Shown here: positions 40,601 to 49,166 of the stretch, in pieces
Position numbering within the stretch: the first letter of the stretch is position 1
How the letters are laid out: each line of letters starts with the position of its first letter
Assembly (NCBI GenBank): GCA_018332375.1
Contig: BOPV01000001.1
Span: 1,798,001-1,862,000 of the forward strand
Source of the DNA: Roseiterribacter gracilis
GTDB taxonomy: Bacteria; Pseudomonadota; Alphaproteobacteria; BOG-932; Roseiterribacteraceae
Length of the DNA: 64,000 nt
Reading direction: 5' to 3'
Translations under genes and position numbers: made by a program
The notes under the pieces: generated by a model
The model's database searches: none
Told to the model about the DNA's origin: nothing
The model's input: only the letters and a program-made list of their open reading frames with translations

Positions 40601-41557
40601 GTGAATCTTCCCGTCTGCTGGGTCTTAACCGACACAAAAATCGGTACGGAAAACCAATGTTTGGGCCTCGCCGAGGCCCTGGGACTGACGCCTGCGGTCC
40701 ACCGGATCGGGCTTCCGCTGCCTTGGGCCTGGACTGCCCCATACCTGCCGATGCCGCGCAAAGCCGCGCTTGCCGGGCTGCAGCCACCATGGCCCGATCT
40801 GATCATTACGGCGGGTCGGCAAAGCGTATTGCCCGCGCTCGCCGTAAAACGGGCGAGCGGCGCGTTGACGGTTGCGGTGCAAGATCCGCACGTCGCGCCG
40901 AACCGGTTCGATCTGGTGATTGCGCCCGCACATGACCGCACGCACGGCGACAACGTGCTCGCAACGTTGGGTGCGATGCATCGCGTAACCAGGCACCGTT
41001 TGGATCTGGACGCAGCGCGCTTCGCACCATTTCTTGCGCATCTGCCGCCTCCGCGCGTTGCCGTCATCATCGGCGGCGACAGCCGCGTGCATCGTTTGCG
41101 GGTCGCCGTTGCTGCGCGCCTCGCCGCGCAACTGCTGCAACTTGCAGACACCCATGGCTTGCTGGTGACGCTGTCACGCCGAACCAGCGCCGAAGCAACC
41201 TCGGTTCTGCGCGCGATGTTGGGCGATCACCCGAACGTGGTGCTGTGGAATGGCGAAGGCGCCAATCCGTTCTTCGCGTATCTGGCCGCGTCCGATGCCG
41301 TTCTCGTCACCGAAGACAGTGTCTCGATGATCTCGGAGGCCGCGAGCACCGGGAAACCGGTGCATGTGATCGCAACCGAAGGCGGCTCGCACAAATTCGA
41401 CCGGTTCCACCGTGCAATGCGCGACGCCGGCGTTACGCGCCCGTTCGACGGCCGGATCGAGCAATGGGCGTACGCGCCGCTCGACGACACGGCGCGCGCC
41501 GCGGCAAGGGTCCGAGACCTGCTTGCGGCGCGCGCCTTCACGCTGCCGCACGCATAG
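40601..41557 (+). CDS. mitochondrial fission ELM1-like family protein
   Basis: A 318-residue protein of the ELM1 family, named after a plant mitochondrial fission factor but widespread in alphaproteobacteria. Landmarks are the N-terminal VLTDTKIGTENQCLGLAEALG, DLIITAGRQSVLPAL, VQDPHVAPNRFDLVIAPAHD and the C-terminal VLVTEDSVSMISEAASTGKPVHV. The fold resembles a GT-B glycosyltransferase, so an envelope glycosylation role is possible. The start is a GTG at 40601. trxB follows after about 45 bp. Function in bacteria is not known to me. Confidence 0.85.
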   Translation: MNLPVCWVLTDTKIGTENQCLGLAEALGLTPAVHRIGLPLPWAWTAPYLPMPRKAALAGLQPPWPDLIITAGRQSVLPALAVKRASGALTVAVQDPHVAPNRFDLVIAPAHDRTHGDNVLATLGAMHRVTRHRLDLDAARFAPFLAHLPPPRVAVIIGGDSRVHRLRVAVAARLAAQLLQLADTHGLLVTLSRRTSAEATSVLRAMLGDHPNVVLWNGEGANPFFAYLAASDAVLVTEDSVSMISEAASTGKPVHVIATEGGSHKFDRFHRAMRDAGVTRPFDGRIEQWAYAPLDDTARAAARVRDLLAARAFTLPHA

Positions 41558-41602
41558 GGCGCGACGTTGCCAGGCCCGGGGGTCGTGGGCATGTTCTGGC
41601 CC

Positions 41603-42592
41603 ATGTCGCAGACCCACCGCACCAAAGTCCTCATCATCGGTTCTGGCCCCGCCGGCTACACCGCCGCGATCTATGCCGCGCGCGCCAATCTGGCGCCGAT
41701 TCAGGTGCTGGGGCTGCAGCCGGGCGGACAGCTGACGATCACGTCTGACGTCGAGAACTACCCAGGCTTTCCCGCGGCCGTGCAGGGCCCCTGGCTGATG
41801 GATCAGTTCAAGGCCCAGGCCGAGCATGTGGGCACCACGACGCTGTACGACCTGATCACGGAGGTCGATTTCACCCAGCGCCCGTTCCGCGCCGTCGGCG
41901 ACTCCGGCGACGTCTTCCTCGCCGACACGGTGGTGATCGCGACCGGCGCGCAGGCGCGCTGGCTCGGGCTGGACAGCGAGCAGCGCTACAAGGGCCTCGG
42001 CGTTTCGGCCTGCGCCACCTGCGACGGGTTCTTCTTCCGCAACAAGAAGGTCGCGGTCATCGGCGGCGGCAACACGGCGGTCGAAGAAGCGCTCTTCCTC
42101 ACCAACTTCGCCACCAAGGTCACGCTGGTCCACCGGCGCGACTCGCTGCGCGCTGAACGCGTGATGCAGGACCGGCTGTTCAACCATCCCAAGATCGACG
42201 TGATCTGGAACGCCACGGTCGATGAGGTGCTGGGCACCGCGGGCGGCACGACGGCTGAGGGCGGTGCGGTCAGCGGCGTGCGGGTCAAAGACGTGAAGAC
42301 CGGCGAGACGCGCGAGATCGACGTCGACGGTGTCTTCGTCGCGATCGGCCACGACCCCGCCACCGCCTTGTTCAAAGGCAAGCTGGACATGGATTCCGAG
42401 GGCTATATCCGCACCGCCCCGGATTCGACCGCGACCAGCGTGCCCGGCGTGTTTGCGGCCGGCGACGTGAAGGACAAGGTCTTCCGCCAGGCCGTCACGG
42501 CCGCCGGGATGGGCTGTATGGCCGCACTCGAGGCCGATAAATGGCTGGCGCTGCACGAAGGCCACGGCAACCACGCGGCCGCGGCGGAATAA
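41603..42592 (+). CDS. trxB: thioredoxin-disulfide reductase
   Basis: TrxB transfers electrons from NADPH through FAD to thioredoxin. The FAD site GSGPAGYTAAIYAARAN, the redox-active CATC (SACATCDGFF), the NADPH site GGGNTAVEEALFL with HRRD, and the closing GVFAAGDVKDK segment are all present. ATG at 41603 gives the same spacing to the FAD motif as E. coli TrxB; an in-frame ATG at 41591 has a better purine-rich leader and is possible. A LysR regulator follows, a conserved neighbour. Confidence 0.95.
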   Translation: MSQTHRTKVLIIGSGPAGYTAAIYAARANLAPIQVLGLQPGGQLTITSDVENYPGFPAAVQGPWLMDQFKAQAEHVGTTTLYDLITEVDFTQRPFRAVGDSGDVFLADTVVIATGAQARWLGLDSEQRYKGLGVSACATCDGFFFRNKKVAVIGGGNTAVEEALFLTNFATKVTLVHRRDSLRAERVMQDRLFNHPKIDVIWNATVDEVLGTAGGTTAEGGAVSGVRVKDVKTGETREIDVDGVFVAIGHDPATALFKGKLDMDSEGYIRTAPDSTATSVPGVFAAGDVKDKVFRQAVTAAGMGCMAALEADKWLALHEGHGNHAAAAE

Positions 42593-42701
42593 ATTGCCTC
42601 GCCGCCTTGGGCGGACGGGATTGGTCCTGTATAACGGCGGGCCCTGTTACAAAGGCCGGTGATTCTCTGATTCCGGCCATAAAAATCCGTCAGGCCGGGT
42701 C

Positions 42702-43589
42702 ATGGATTGGGACAAGCTCCGTATCTTCTACGCCGTCGCTGAGGCGGGAAGCTTCACGCATGCTGGCGAAACGCTGAACCTCAGCCAATCGGCAGTCAGC
42801 CGTCAGATCGGCGCGCTCGAAGACAGCCTCAAAGTGCCGCTGTTTCATCGCCACGCGCGCGGTCTGATTCTGACCGAGCAGGGCGAGGTGCTTCACCGCA
42901 CTGCAAAAGACGTCTTCGCCAAGCTGGCGATGACCGAAGCGCTACTCACCGAAGGCAAAATGAAGCCCAAGGGCGTGCTGAAGGTCACGACCACGTTTGC
43001 CTTCGGCACAACGTGGCTGACGCCGCGCCTGCGCGAATTCCTCGACCTGTATCCCGACATTTGCCTGACGTTGCTGATCGACGATCGTCAACTCGATCTC
43101 GCGATGCGCGAAGCCGACGTCGCGATCCGGATGACGCCGCCGAAGCAGCCCGATCTGATTCAGCGTCACCTGACGACGCTGCACATGAAGATCTGCGCGT
43201 CGAAGGACTACATCGCGCGAAACGGCATGCCGAAGTCGTTGGACGAGTTGAAGGACCATCGCGTCATCGGCTTTCCGTCCAATATGCAAATGCCTTTTCC
43301 GCACGCCAACTGGCTGCTCGAAACGGCGAAATTGGAATCGGAAAGCCCCAACACGCTTCTCGTTTCGAACATGTACGCGATCTTTCGCGCCGTCGAAGCG
43401 GGCATCGGCATTGCGGCGCTGCCAGACTTCCTGACCAACGGTCAGGAACAATTCGTACAAGTTTTGCCCGACGTTCCGGGCCCGACTGTCGATGCGTTCT
43501 TTGTGTACGCAGAAGAACTGCGTCACTCAAAACGCATCGCAGTGTTGCGCGACTATCTGATCGAAAAGGTCAGCAAGTTCGGATTTTGA
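42702..43589 (+). CDS. LysR family transcriptional regulator
   Basis: A 295-residue LysR-type regulator. The HTH is at residues about 2-60 (MDWDKLRIFYAVAEAGSFT, LNLSQSAVSRQIGALE) and an effector-binding domain follows. It lies 109 bp downstream of trxB on the same strand, an arrangement common in alphaproteobacteria, and may respond to redox state or regulate trxB. The effector is unknown. A small-RNA candidate begins about 60 bp after its stop. Confidence 0.92.
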   Translation: MDWDKLRIFYAVAEAGSFTHAGETLNLSQSAVSRQIGALEDSLKVPLFHRHARGLILTEQGEVLHRTAKDVFAKLAMTEALLTEGKMKPKGVLKVTTTFAFGTTWLTPRLREFLDLYPDICLTLLIDDRQLDLAMREADVAIRMTPPKQPDLIQRHLTTLHMKICASKDYIARNGMPKSLDELKDHRVIGFPSNMQMPFPHANWLLETAKLESESPNTLLVSNMYAIFRAVEAGIGIAALPDFLTNGQEQFVQVLPDVPGPTVDAFFVYAEELRHSKRIAVLRDYLIEKVSKFGF

Positions 43590-43649
43590 TTCATGCGTTT
43601 CACGCAACCCGGGGTCGTTTGATCCGGGGTGGAATCCAGATCTAGGGAG

Positions 43650-43795
43650 GCCCATCTATGGGTGGCGATGTTGCACTGCAACGTCGCTTTTCTTCCGACG
43701 CTCCCTCGTCGGAATGGATCTCCGGATCCAGCGTCTCCCAGACGTGAAGCCTCCCTGTTCAACTTAGGCCCGGAGCAATCCGGGCCTTTCTTTTT
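43650..43795 (+). ncRNA. candidate trans-acting small RNA with CUCCC loops
   Basis: Five short hairpins and an intrinsic terminator lie in a row with no open frame: CCCA-TCTA-TGGG (43651-43662); GCGATGTTGC/GCAACGTCGC (43665-43687); TCCGACG-CTCCCT-CGTCGGA (43694-43713); TGGATC-TCCG-GATCCA (43715-43730); CGTCT-CCC-AGACG (43732-43744). An unpaired CCTCCCT follows at 43750-43756, then the terminator. Three CUCCC motifs sit in loops or single strand, where they can pair with Shine-Dalgarno sequences. This is the style of alphaproteobacterial regulatory RNAs with anti-Shine-Dalgarno loops. The 5' end is a guess; a weak TTGATC-N16-TCTAGG lies at 43619-43646. Confidence 0.65.
43766..43795 (+). terminator. 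intrinsic terminator of the small-RNA candidate
   Basis: AGGCCCGGA (43766-43774) and TCCGGGCCT (43779-43787) form a 9-bp stem with a GCAA tetraloop, followed by TTCTTTTT. It is too far from the LysR stop (about 180 bp) to be simply its terminator and fits the end of the structured RNA. Confidence 0.9.
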
Positions 43796-43851
43796 GCCTT
43801 TCCTTCACAGATCTGGCCCATGCCCTTCCCAGCACTCTGGGAGGCATTGCC

Positions 43852-45471
43852 GTGAAGCTACTGCTGCCGTCGGTCGAACCGCGCTATTGGGCGCTGCTGC
43901 TGGTCGGGGTCGTGTTTGCGTTCGCGGTGCCAGCGACGCTGTGGCAGCCGTGGTTCCTGCTGCTCGCGGTGGTTGCCGGGTTTCTGATGTTCGTCGGCTT
44001 TCGCGATCTGGCGCAGACCCGCCAATCGATTCGCCGCAACTATCCGATCCTGGGTCACCTGCGCTTCTGGCTCGAAGAGCTGCGCCCAGAAATCCGCCAG
44101 TATTTTCTCGAAGACGACACGTCCGAAATTCCGTTTTCGCGCAACCAACGCGCCATCGCCTATCAGCGCGCCAAAGGCGTCATCGACAAACGTCCGTTCG
44201 GCACCTTGGTGAATGTCTACGGCACCGGCCACGAATGGCTGAACCATTCGATGGTGCCGACCCATCCCGATCCCAAAAGCTTCCGCATCAAAATCGGCGG
44301 GCCAGATTGCGCCAAGCCGTACGATTCCTCGGTGCTGAACATTTCCGCGATGAGTTTTGGTGCGCTGTCGTCGAACGCGATCCGCGCGCTCAACAAAGGC
44401 GCCAAGCTCGACAATTTCGCGCATGACACGGGCGAAGGATCGATCAGCCGCTATCACCGCGAACATGGCGGCGACCTGATCTGGGAACTCGGCACCGGCT
44501 ATTTCGGCTGCCGCGACGCCAACGGCAATTTCGATCCCCTCCGCTTCGCCGATCGTGCCGCCGATCCGCAGGTGAAGATGATCGAAATCAAACTCAGCCA
44601 GGGCGCAAAGCCCGGCCACGGCGGCGTTCTGCCAGGCGCGAAAGTGTCGGCGGAAATCGCAGCGACGCGTGGCGTGCCGGAAGGGCTCGATTGTATTTCA
44701 CCGCCATCGCACAGCGCCTTTTCCACCCCGCGTGAGCTCGTGGCGTTCGTCGCCAAGCTGCGCGATCTGTCGGGCGGCAAGCCGATCGGGATGAAGCTGT
44801 GCATCGGCCATCCGTGGGAATTTCTGTCGATGGTGCGCGCGATGGTCGCCGAAGGCATCGCGCCCGACTTCGTCGTCGTCGACGGCGCCGAGGGCGGCAC
44901 CGGTGCAGCGCCGCTGGAATTCACCGATCACATCGGCACGCCGCTGCGCGAAGGGCTGCGCTTCACGCACAACGCGCTGACCGGTGCCGGCCTGCGCGAC
45001 AAAGTCCGCATCGGCGCCAGCGGCAAGATCATCACCGGCTTCGACATTGCGCGTGCGATCTCGCTGGGCGCGGATTGGTGCAACTCGGCGCGTGGATTCA
45101 TGTTCGCGCTCGGCTGCATTCAATCGCAGAGCTGCCACACCGATCGTTGCCCGACCGGCGTCGCGACGCAGGATCCGGTGCGTCAACGCGCGCTGGTGGT
45201 CGAGGACAAGGCGACCCGTGTCGCCAACTTCCATCGCAATACGGTATTGGCCTTGGCCGAAGTGATCGGCGCTGCCGGCCTGCAACATCCGGAAGAGTTG
45301 CAGCTGCACCATCTGGTGCGGCGTGTATCGCCGACCGAAACGAGAAGCGCAGCCGATCTATATCCGAGCGTGCCGCGCGGCTCGCTGCTGACCGGTGCAA
45401 CGATTACCGAACCAACGCTCGCCCAATGGTGGGGGCGCGTCGGCCCGGATGCGTTTGCGCCGCAAGGCTGA
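43852..45471 (+). CDS. FMN-binding glutamate-synthase-family protein, membrane anchored
   Basis: A 539-residue protein related to the central FMN/synthase domain of the glutamate synthase large subunit. It has no glutaminase (class II amidotransferase) domain and no C-terminal GXGXG domain. Two hydrophobic segments lie at about residues 12-52, so it is likely membrane anchored with a cytosolic barrel. FMN and substrate motifs include ISAMSFGALSSNAI, GEGSISRYH, QGAKPGHGGVLPGAKV, VVVDGAEGGTGAAP and the cysteine cluster region CIQSQSCHTDRCPTGVAT, which resembles the 3Fe-4S site. GTG start at 43852 with GGGAGG upstream. The physiological reaction is unclear. Confidence 0.9.
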   Translation: MKLLLPSVEPRYWALLLVGVVFAFAVPATLWQPWFLLLAVVAGFLMFVGFRDLAQTRQSIRRNYPILGHLRFWLEELRPEIRQYFLEDDTSEIPFSRNQRAIAYQRAKGVIDKRPFGTLVNVYGTGHEWLNHSMVPTHPDPKSFRIKIGGPDCAKPYDSSVLNISAMSFGALSSNAIRALNKGAKLDNFAHDTGEGSISRYHREHGGDLIWELGTGYFGCRDANGNFDPLRFADRAADPQVKMIEIKLSQGAKPGHGGVLPGAKVSAEIAATRGVPEGLDCISPPSHSAFSTPRELVAFVAKLRDLSGGKPIGMKLCIGHPWEFLSMVRAMVAEGIAPDFVVVDGAEGGTGAAPLEFTDHIGTPLREGLRFTHNALTGAGLRDKVRIGASGKIITGFDIARAISLGADWCNSARGFMFALGCIQSQSCHTDRCPTGVATQDPVRQRALVVEDKATRVANFHRNTVLALAEVIGAAGLQHPEELQLHHLVRRVSPTETRSAADLYPSVPRGSLLTGATITEPTLAQWWGRVGPDAFAPQG

Positions 45472-45478
45472 CGGCGCG

Positions 45479-45805
45479 TCAGCGCCAATGACCGCCGACC
45501 CAGACCCAGCCACCTTCACGGGCGACCCAATGGCCGGGCTCCCAAACGGCTCGCACATGCGGCCGCTCAACCCAGTGGCCCGCTTCCCAGACATAGGCCA
45601 CCCCGTTCCAGTGCCAGTGGCCGGGATCCCAGATGGCCGTCTCGTAGGGCGCCGTCGGTACGACTTCGTAGCGAGGCGTCGGCGGTGCGTAGGGTGCGCG
45701 GATTTCCACCACGCCGCGCGCGTGCGGCGGTGCGACATAGCAACCGGCAAGCGGGACGAGGAGCGCCAGCGCGGACGCGGCGCGAAGCAGGAACGTGCGT
45801 TTCAT
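45479..45805 (-). CDS. lipoprotein with W-x-x-GHW repeats
   Basis: A 108-residue exported lipoprotein. The N-terminus MKRTFLLRAASALALLVPLAGC ends in a lipobox (PLAGC), so the cysteine is lipidated. The mature part holds four related repeats: AIWDPGHWHW, YVWEAGHWV, AVWEPGHWV and WVWVGGHW. These match the YXWXPGHW-type repeat proteins common in proteobacterial envelopes, whose function is unknown. ATG at 45805 is chosen because the signal peptide begins there. It ends seven bases from the convergent glutamate-synthase-like gene. Confidence 0.85.
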   Translation of the reverse strand: MKRTFLLRAASALALLVPLAGCYVAPPHARGVVEIRAPYAPPTPRYEVVPTAPYETAIWDPGHWHWNGVAYVWEAGHWVERPHVRAVWEPGHWVAREGGWVWVGGHWR

Positions 45806-45860
45806 ACCGCTCGCACGGACGCGCACTGATTTTCCTGCGATACCAACGTCGCCCAGGGGT

Positions 45861-46583
45861 TTAGCGCGCCGTCCAACCGCCATCCACTTTGAGGCTGGTG
45901 CCGGTCACCATCGCCGACTCGTTCGAGACGAGAAAGCGAACCGCAGCCGCGATTTCTTCGTCCCGTGCAAGACGTCCAAGCGGGATCTGATCGAGGACCA
46001 AGGCGCGAAACGCAGGATCTTCCAGCATCGGACGGGTCAGCGGCGTGTCGACAAAGGTTGGCGCAACCGAGTTCACACGTATCTTCTGCGGTGCAAGCTC
46101 GACCGCCATCGCCTTGGTCAAGCCTTCGATCGCGTGTTTCGTCATACAGTAAACGGTGCGGTTGGCGGCGCCGACATGGCCCATCTGCGACGACATATGC
46201 ACGATCGACCCGCCGCGTCCGCTGCGTTCGATCGCAGCCGCTGCGGCGCGCGCGACCCGATAGGCGGCACGCACGTTGAGCGCCAGCATCCAGTCCAGCG
46301 TCGCATCGTCGACGTCGCGCATCGGCCGCGGCGCGTTGCCGCCTGCATTGTTCACCAGCGCATCGAGCCGCGGCAGTGAAGCAATCATGTCAATCGTAGC
46401 GTCGCTGCAAACGTCGCCCGGAACCGGCACGATCTGCTGCGACCGTTCGGCGGCAAGCTGCGCCAGCTCATCGCCGCTGCGGGCCAAGGCGAGAACGCGC
46501 ATACCGGCATCGGCCAGCGCAAGCGCGCAGGCGCGCCCGATCCCCCGGCCCGCACCGGTTACCAGTACTGTCGCGATCTCCAA
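45861..46583 (-). CDS. SDR family oxidoreductase of the LacI-controlled locus
   Basis: A 240-residue classical short-chain dehydrogenase: TGAGRGIG cofactor loop, NNAGG, catalytic Ser in HMSSQ and YCMTK (YxxxK), and a closing [13 protein letters not shown]. FabG-like enzymes of this kind oxidise a secondary alcohol or reduce a ketone with NAD(P). It is transcribed divergently from the first HisD-like gene, and the palindromic operator at 46611-46624 lies between them, 28 bp from its ATG. It is therefore counted as a member of the LacI regulon. Substrate unknown. Confidence 0.9.
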   Translation of the reverse strand: MEIATVLVTGAGRGIGRACALALADAGMRVLALARSGDELAQLAAERSQQIVPVPGDVCSDATIDMIASLPRLDALVNNAGGNAPRPMRDVDDATLDWMLALNVRAAYRVARAAAAAIERSGRGGSIVHMSSQMGHVGAANRTVYCMTKHAIEGLTKAMAVELAPQKIRVNSVAPTFVDTPLTRPMLEDPAFRALVLDQIPLGRLARDEEIAAAVRFLVSNESAMVTGTSLKVDGGWTAR

Positions 46584-46610
46584 GCTCGTTTACCCCGCAC
46601 AATGGCGCGT

Positions 46611-46624
46611 TGCATTCGAATGCA
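46611..46624. promoter_or_regulatory. LacI-type operator, copy 1 (TGCATTCGAATGCA)
   Basis: A perfect 14-bp palindrome with a central CG, in the 87-bp divergent region between the SDR gene and the first HisD-like gene. Its TTGCAT can serve as a -35, with TAGCGT 17 bp downstream as a poor -10 toward the HisD-like gene. Identical copies occur at 55749, 56017 and 58508. Confidence 0.8.
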
Positions 46625-46670
46625 GTCTCGCCTAGCGTCCGGCTCCTGCGCAAGATCGGAGACGGAAAAG

Positions 46671-47960
46671 ATGGCGGTCCGGTATCTCAAGACGGGCAAA
46701 GCGGCCGACGAACAGGCCCAAGACGATGCTGCCGTGCGAAGCACGGTCGAAGCCATCTTGGCCGAGATCGCAAAAGACGGCGACGCAGCGTTGCGGCGCT
46801 ATAGCACCAAATTCGACGGCTGGTCGCCGCAGGAATTTCGCCTGACCCGCGCCGAGATCGACGCGTGCTATGCGGCGCTGCGTCCGCAGGACATCGAGGA
46901 CATCAAATTTGCGCAGGTGCAGGTGCGCCGCTTTGCCGAGCATCAACGCGCCGCGCTGCGCGACATTGAAGTCGAAACCCTTCCCGGTGTCGTGCTTGGA
47001 CATAAGAACCTACCGGTGAACTCGGTCGGCTGCTACGTCCCGGGCGGAAAATATCCGCTGGTGGCCAGCGCACATATGAGCGTCGTGACTGCGAAAGTTG
47101 CAGGCGTGAAGCGTGTCGTCGCGATGGCACCACCGTTCGAAGGCAAGCCTGCGCCCGCCATCGTCGTCGCCATGGATCTCGCCGGCGCCGACGAAATCTA
47201 TGCGCTGGGCGGCGTGCAGGCTGTTGGCGCCATGGCGCTCGGCACCGGGACAATTGCGCCCGTCGACATGATCGTCGGTCCTGGTAACGCTTTTGTCGCC
47301 GAGGCGAAGCGTCAGCTGTTCGGGCGAATCGGCATCGATCTGCTTGCAGGGCCGACCGAAACGCTGGTGATTGCCGACGACAGCGTCGATGGCGAAATCT
47401 GCGCTGCCGACCTTCTCGGTCAGGCCGAGCACGGCCCCAACAGTCCTGCCGTACTGCTGACCGACAGTGAGAAGCTGGCGCGCGACACGATGCGCGAAGT
47501 CGAACGTCAGTTGACCGTACTGCCGACGGCGGCCGTCGCGGGCAAGGCGTGGGCCGACTACGGCCAAGTCATCGTCTGCGACACCCGCGACGAGCTGATT
47601 GCAGTCGCCGACGAAATTGCGAGCGAGCATGTGCAGGTGATGACGCGCGATCCGGACGAGTTTCTTGCTCGTATGACCAATTACGGTGCGCTGTTCCTGG
47701 GGGTCGAAACCAACGTCGCGTACGGCGACAAAGTAATCGGCACCAACCACACGCTGCCGACGCGCAAGGCGGCGCGCTACACCGGAGGCCTGTGGGTGGG
47801 CAAGTTTATCAAGACCTGCACCTATCAGCGGGTCACGCGCGAAGCCTCGGCGATGATCGGCGAGGTCTGCTCGCGGCTGTGCGCGCTCGAAGGGTTTGCG
47901 GGCCATAAGGAACAGGCCGACATCCGTGTCCGCCGCTACACCGGCAAGAACGCGGCGTAA
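46671..47960 (+). CDS. HpsN-type dehydrogenase (histidinol dehydrogenase family), paralog 1
   Basis: A 429-residue zinc-dependent NAD dehydrogenase of the histidinol dehydrogenase family, which oxidises an alcohol through an aldehyde to an acid. The zinc and catalytic residues are retained (GQAEH, ASEH, GDK before GTNHTLPT, and the C-terminal GHKE). The segment after GTNHTLPT reads [12 protein letters not shown], which is typical of sulfopropanediol dehydrogenase HpsN rather than true HisD. No other his gene is near. ATG at 46671 has GGAGACGG upstream. It is followed by the LacI gene on the same strand. The actual substrate is unknown; a sulfonate is one possibility. Confidence 0.88.
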   Translation: MAVRYLKTGKAADEQAQDDAAVRSTVEAILAEIAKDGDAALRRYSTKFDGWSPQEFRLTRAEIDACYAALRPQDIEDIKFAQVQVRRFAEHQRAALRDIEVETLPGVVLGHKNLPVNSVGCYVPGGKYPLVASAHMSVVTAKVAGVKRVVAMAPPFEGKPAPAIVVAMDLAGADEIYALGGVQAVGAMALGTGTIAPVDMIVGPGNAFVAEAKRQLFGRIGIDLLAGPTETLVIADDSVDGEICAADLLGQAEHGPNSPAVLLTDSEKLARDTMREVERQLTVLPTAAVAGKAWADYGQVIVCDTRDELIAVADEIASEHVQVMTRDPDEFLARMTNYGALFLGVETNVAYGDKVIGTNHTLPTRKAARYTGGLWVGKFIKTCTYQRVTREASAMIGEVCSRLCALEGFAGHKEQADIRVRRYTGKNAA

Positions 47961-48065
47961 GCATCGGCGCGCTCGGCCCAGCCGGCGCACGTCAACGCAT
48001 TGCGGCGCCCGGCGGCTTGGTATAGCGCTGCTCTATGGATCGGCACGACAGATTGGCGCGCAGGC

Positions 48066-49166
48066 ATGCCGGGCAAGCCGCCTAAAACCGGGCGCAAGCC
48101 GGCGGGCTCACGCCGTCGCGCCGTTGCAGCGGCAGCGCAGCCCGCGGCCCCACAAATCAGCGACCGCCGCCGCGTCACCTCCTACGACGTCGCCAAGCGC
48201 GCCGGCGTTTCACAATCCGCCGTTTCGCGCTGCTTTACCGAAGGTGCCAGCGCGTCGAGCGACCTGCGCGAAAAAGTCATGCGCGCCGCCGAAGAGCTGG
48301 GATATCGCCCGAACGCGATCGCCCGCGGTCTGATCACGCGGCGCTCGAACCTGGTCGCGGTGGTGATTTCGAGCCGCACCAACCTCTACTACCCAGAAGT
48401 TCTTTTCGAACTAACCACGCGCTTTGAAGCGCGCGGCTCGCGCGTGCTTTTGTTCGCGCTCGAGCACGAAAGCGACGTCGATCACGTACTCGACAAGGTG
48501 TTCTCGTACCAGGTCGACGGCGTTGTCGCAGCCGCGCGTCTATCCGATGCGCAGGTCGTACAGTTCGAACGGCACGGTATTCCCGTCGTGCTCTACAATC
48601 GTTTTGCCGACCGCGCCCCCGCCAGTTCCGTCTGCTGCGACCATCTCGAATATGGCCACCGCCTGGCCGAACGTCTGGTTGCGGCCGGACATAAAAGCTT
48701 CGGCATCATCGACTCGCCCGCCGACAGTTTTGTCGGCATCGAGCGGATCAAAGGTGTGCGCGGCGTGCTGAAGGCGCACGGCTTCGACGCGCCCTCGGTT
48801 CGCGGCGACTACGGCTATGAGAGCGGCGGTACGGCGCTTGCCGAACTGTTGAAGAAAACACGCAAGCGTCCAGCCGCAGTGATCTGCGCCAACGACGCGA
48901 TGGCGCTGGGCGCAATCGATTATGCGCGCAACGAGCTTGGCCTCGAGATTCCGAAGCAGCTTTCGATCGTCGGCTTCGACGGTATCGGCCCGGCCTATCT
49001 CGCGGCCTATCGGCTGACGACGGTGCGCCAACCGGTGCGGCGCATGACCGAAGCAGCCGTGTCAATGTTGATGGAGCGCATCGAAGATCCGACGCTGGCG
49101 CCTGAGAAGCGCATGTTCTCGGGCGACCTGGTCGAAGGCGCGTCGGCGCGGCTGGGTCCGGCTTGA
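48066..49166 (+). CDS. LacI family transcriptional regulator, likely regulator of the locus
   Basis: A 366-residue LacI/GalR regulator. After a 35-residue Ala/Pro/Lys-rich extension comes the HTH (VTSYDVAKRAGVSQSAVSR) and hinge helix (YRPNAIARGL), then a periplasmic-binding-protein-like ligand domain with ICANDAMALGAIDYARN and IVGFDGIGPAYL. The tetramer or dimer would bind the TGCATTCGAATGCA palindromes of this locus, which have the central CG usual for LacI operators. ATG at 48066 is preferred; a TTG at 48000 is in frame. It follows the HisD-like gene by about 105 bp, so the operator at 46611 would make it autoregulated. The effector would be the pathway substrate or an intermediate. Confidence 0.9.
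   Translation: MPGKPPKTGRKPAGSRRRAVAAAAQPAAPQISDRRRVTSYDVAKRAGVSQSAVSRCFTEGASASSDLREKVMRAAEELGYRPNAIARGLITRRSNLVAVVISSRTNLYYPEVLFELTTRFEARGSRVLLFALEHESDVDHVLDKVFSYQVDGVVAAARLSDAQVVQFERHGIPVVLYNRFADRAPASSVCCDHLEYGHRLAERLVAAGHKSFGIIDSPADSFVGIERIKGVRGVLKAHGFDAPSVRGDYGYESGGTALAELLKKTRKRPAAVICANDAMALGAIDYARNELGLEIPKQLSIVGFDGIGPAYLAAYRLTTVRQPVRRMTEAAVSMLMERIEDPTLAPEKRMFSGDLVEGASARLGPA

Noticed and set aside
46671..47960. Annotation of the HisD-like genes as biosynthetic histidinol dehydrogenase (hisD)
   Set aside because: There are two copies, no other his genes, a catabolic context, and the HpsN-type TGGLWVG segment after GTNHTLPT.
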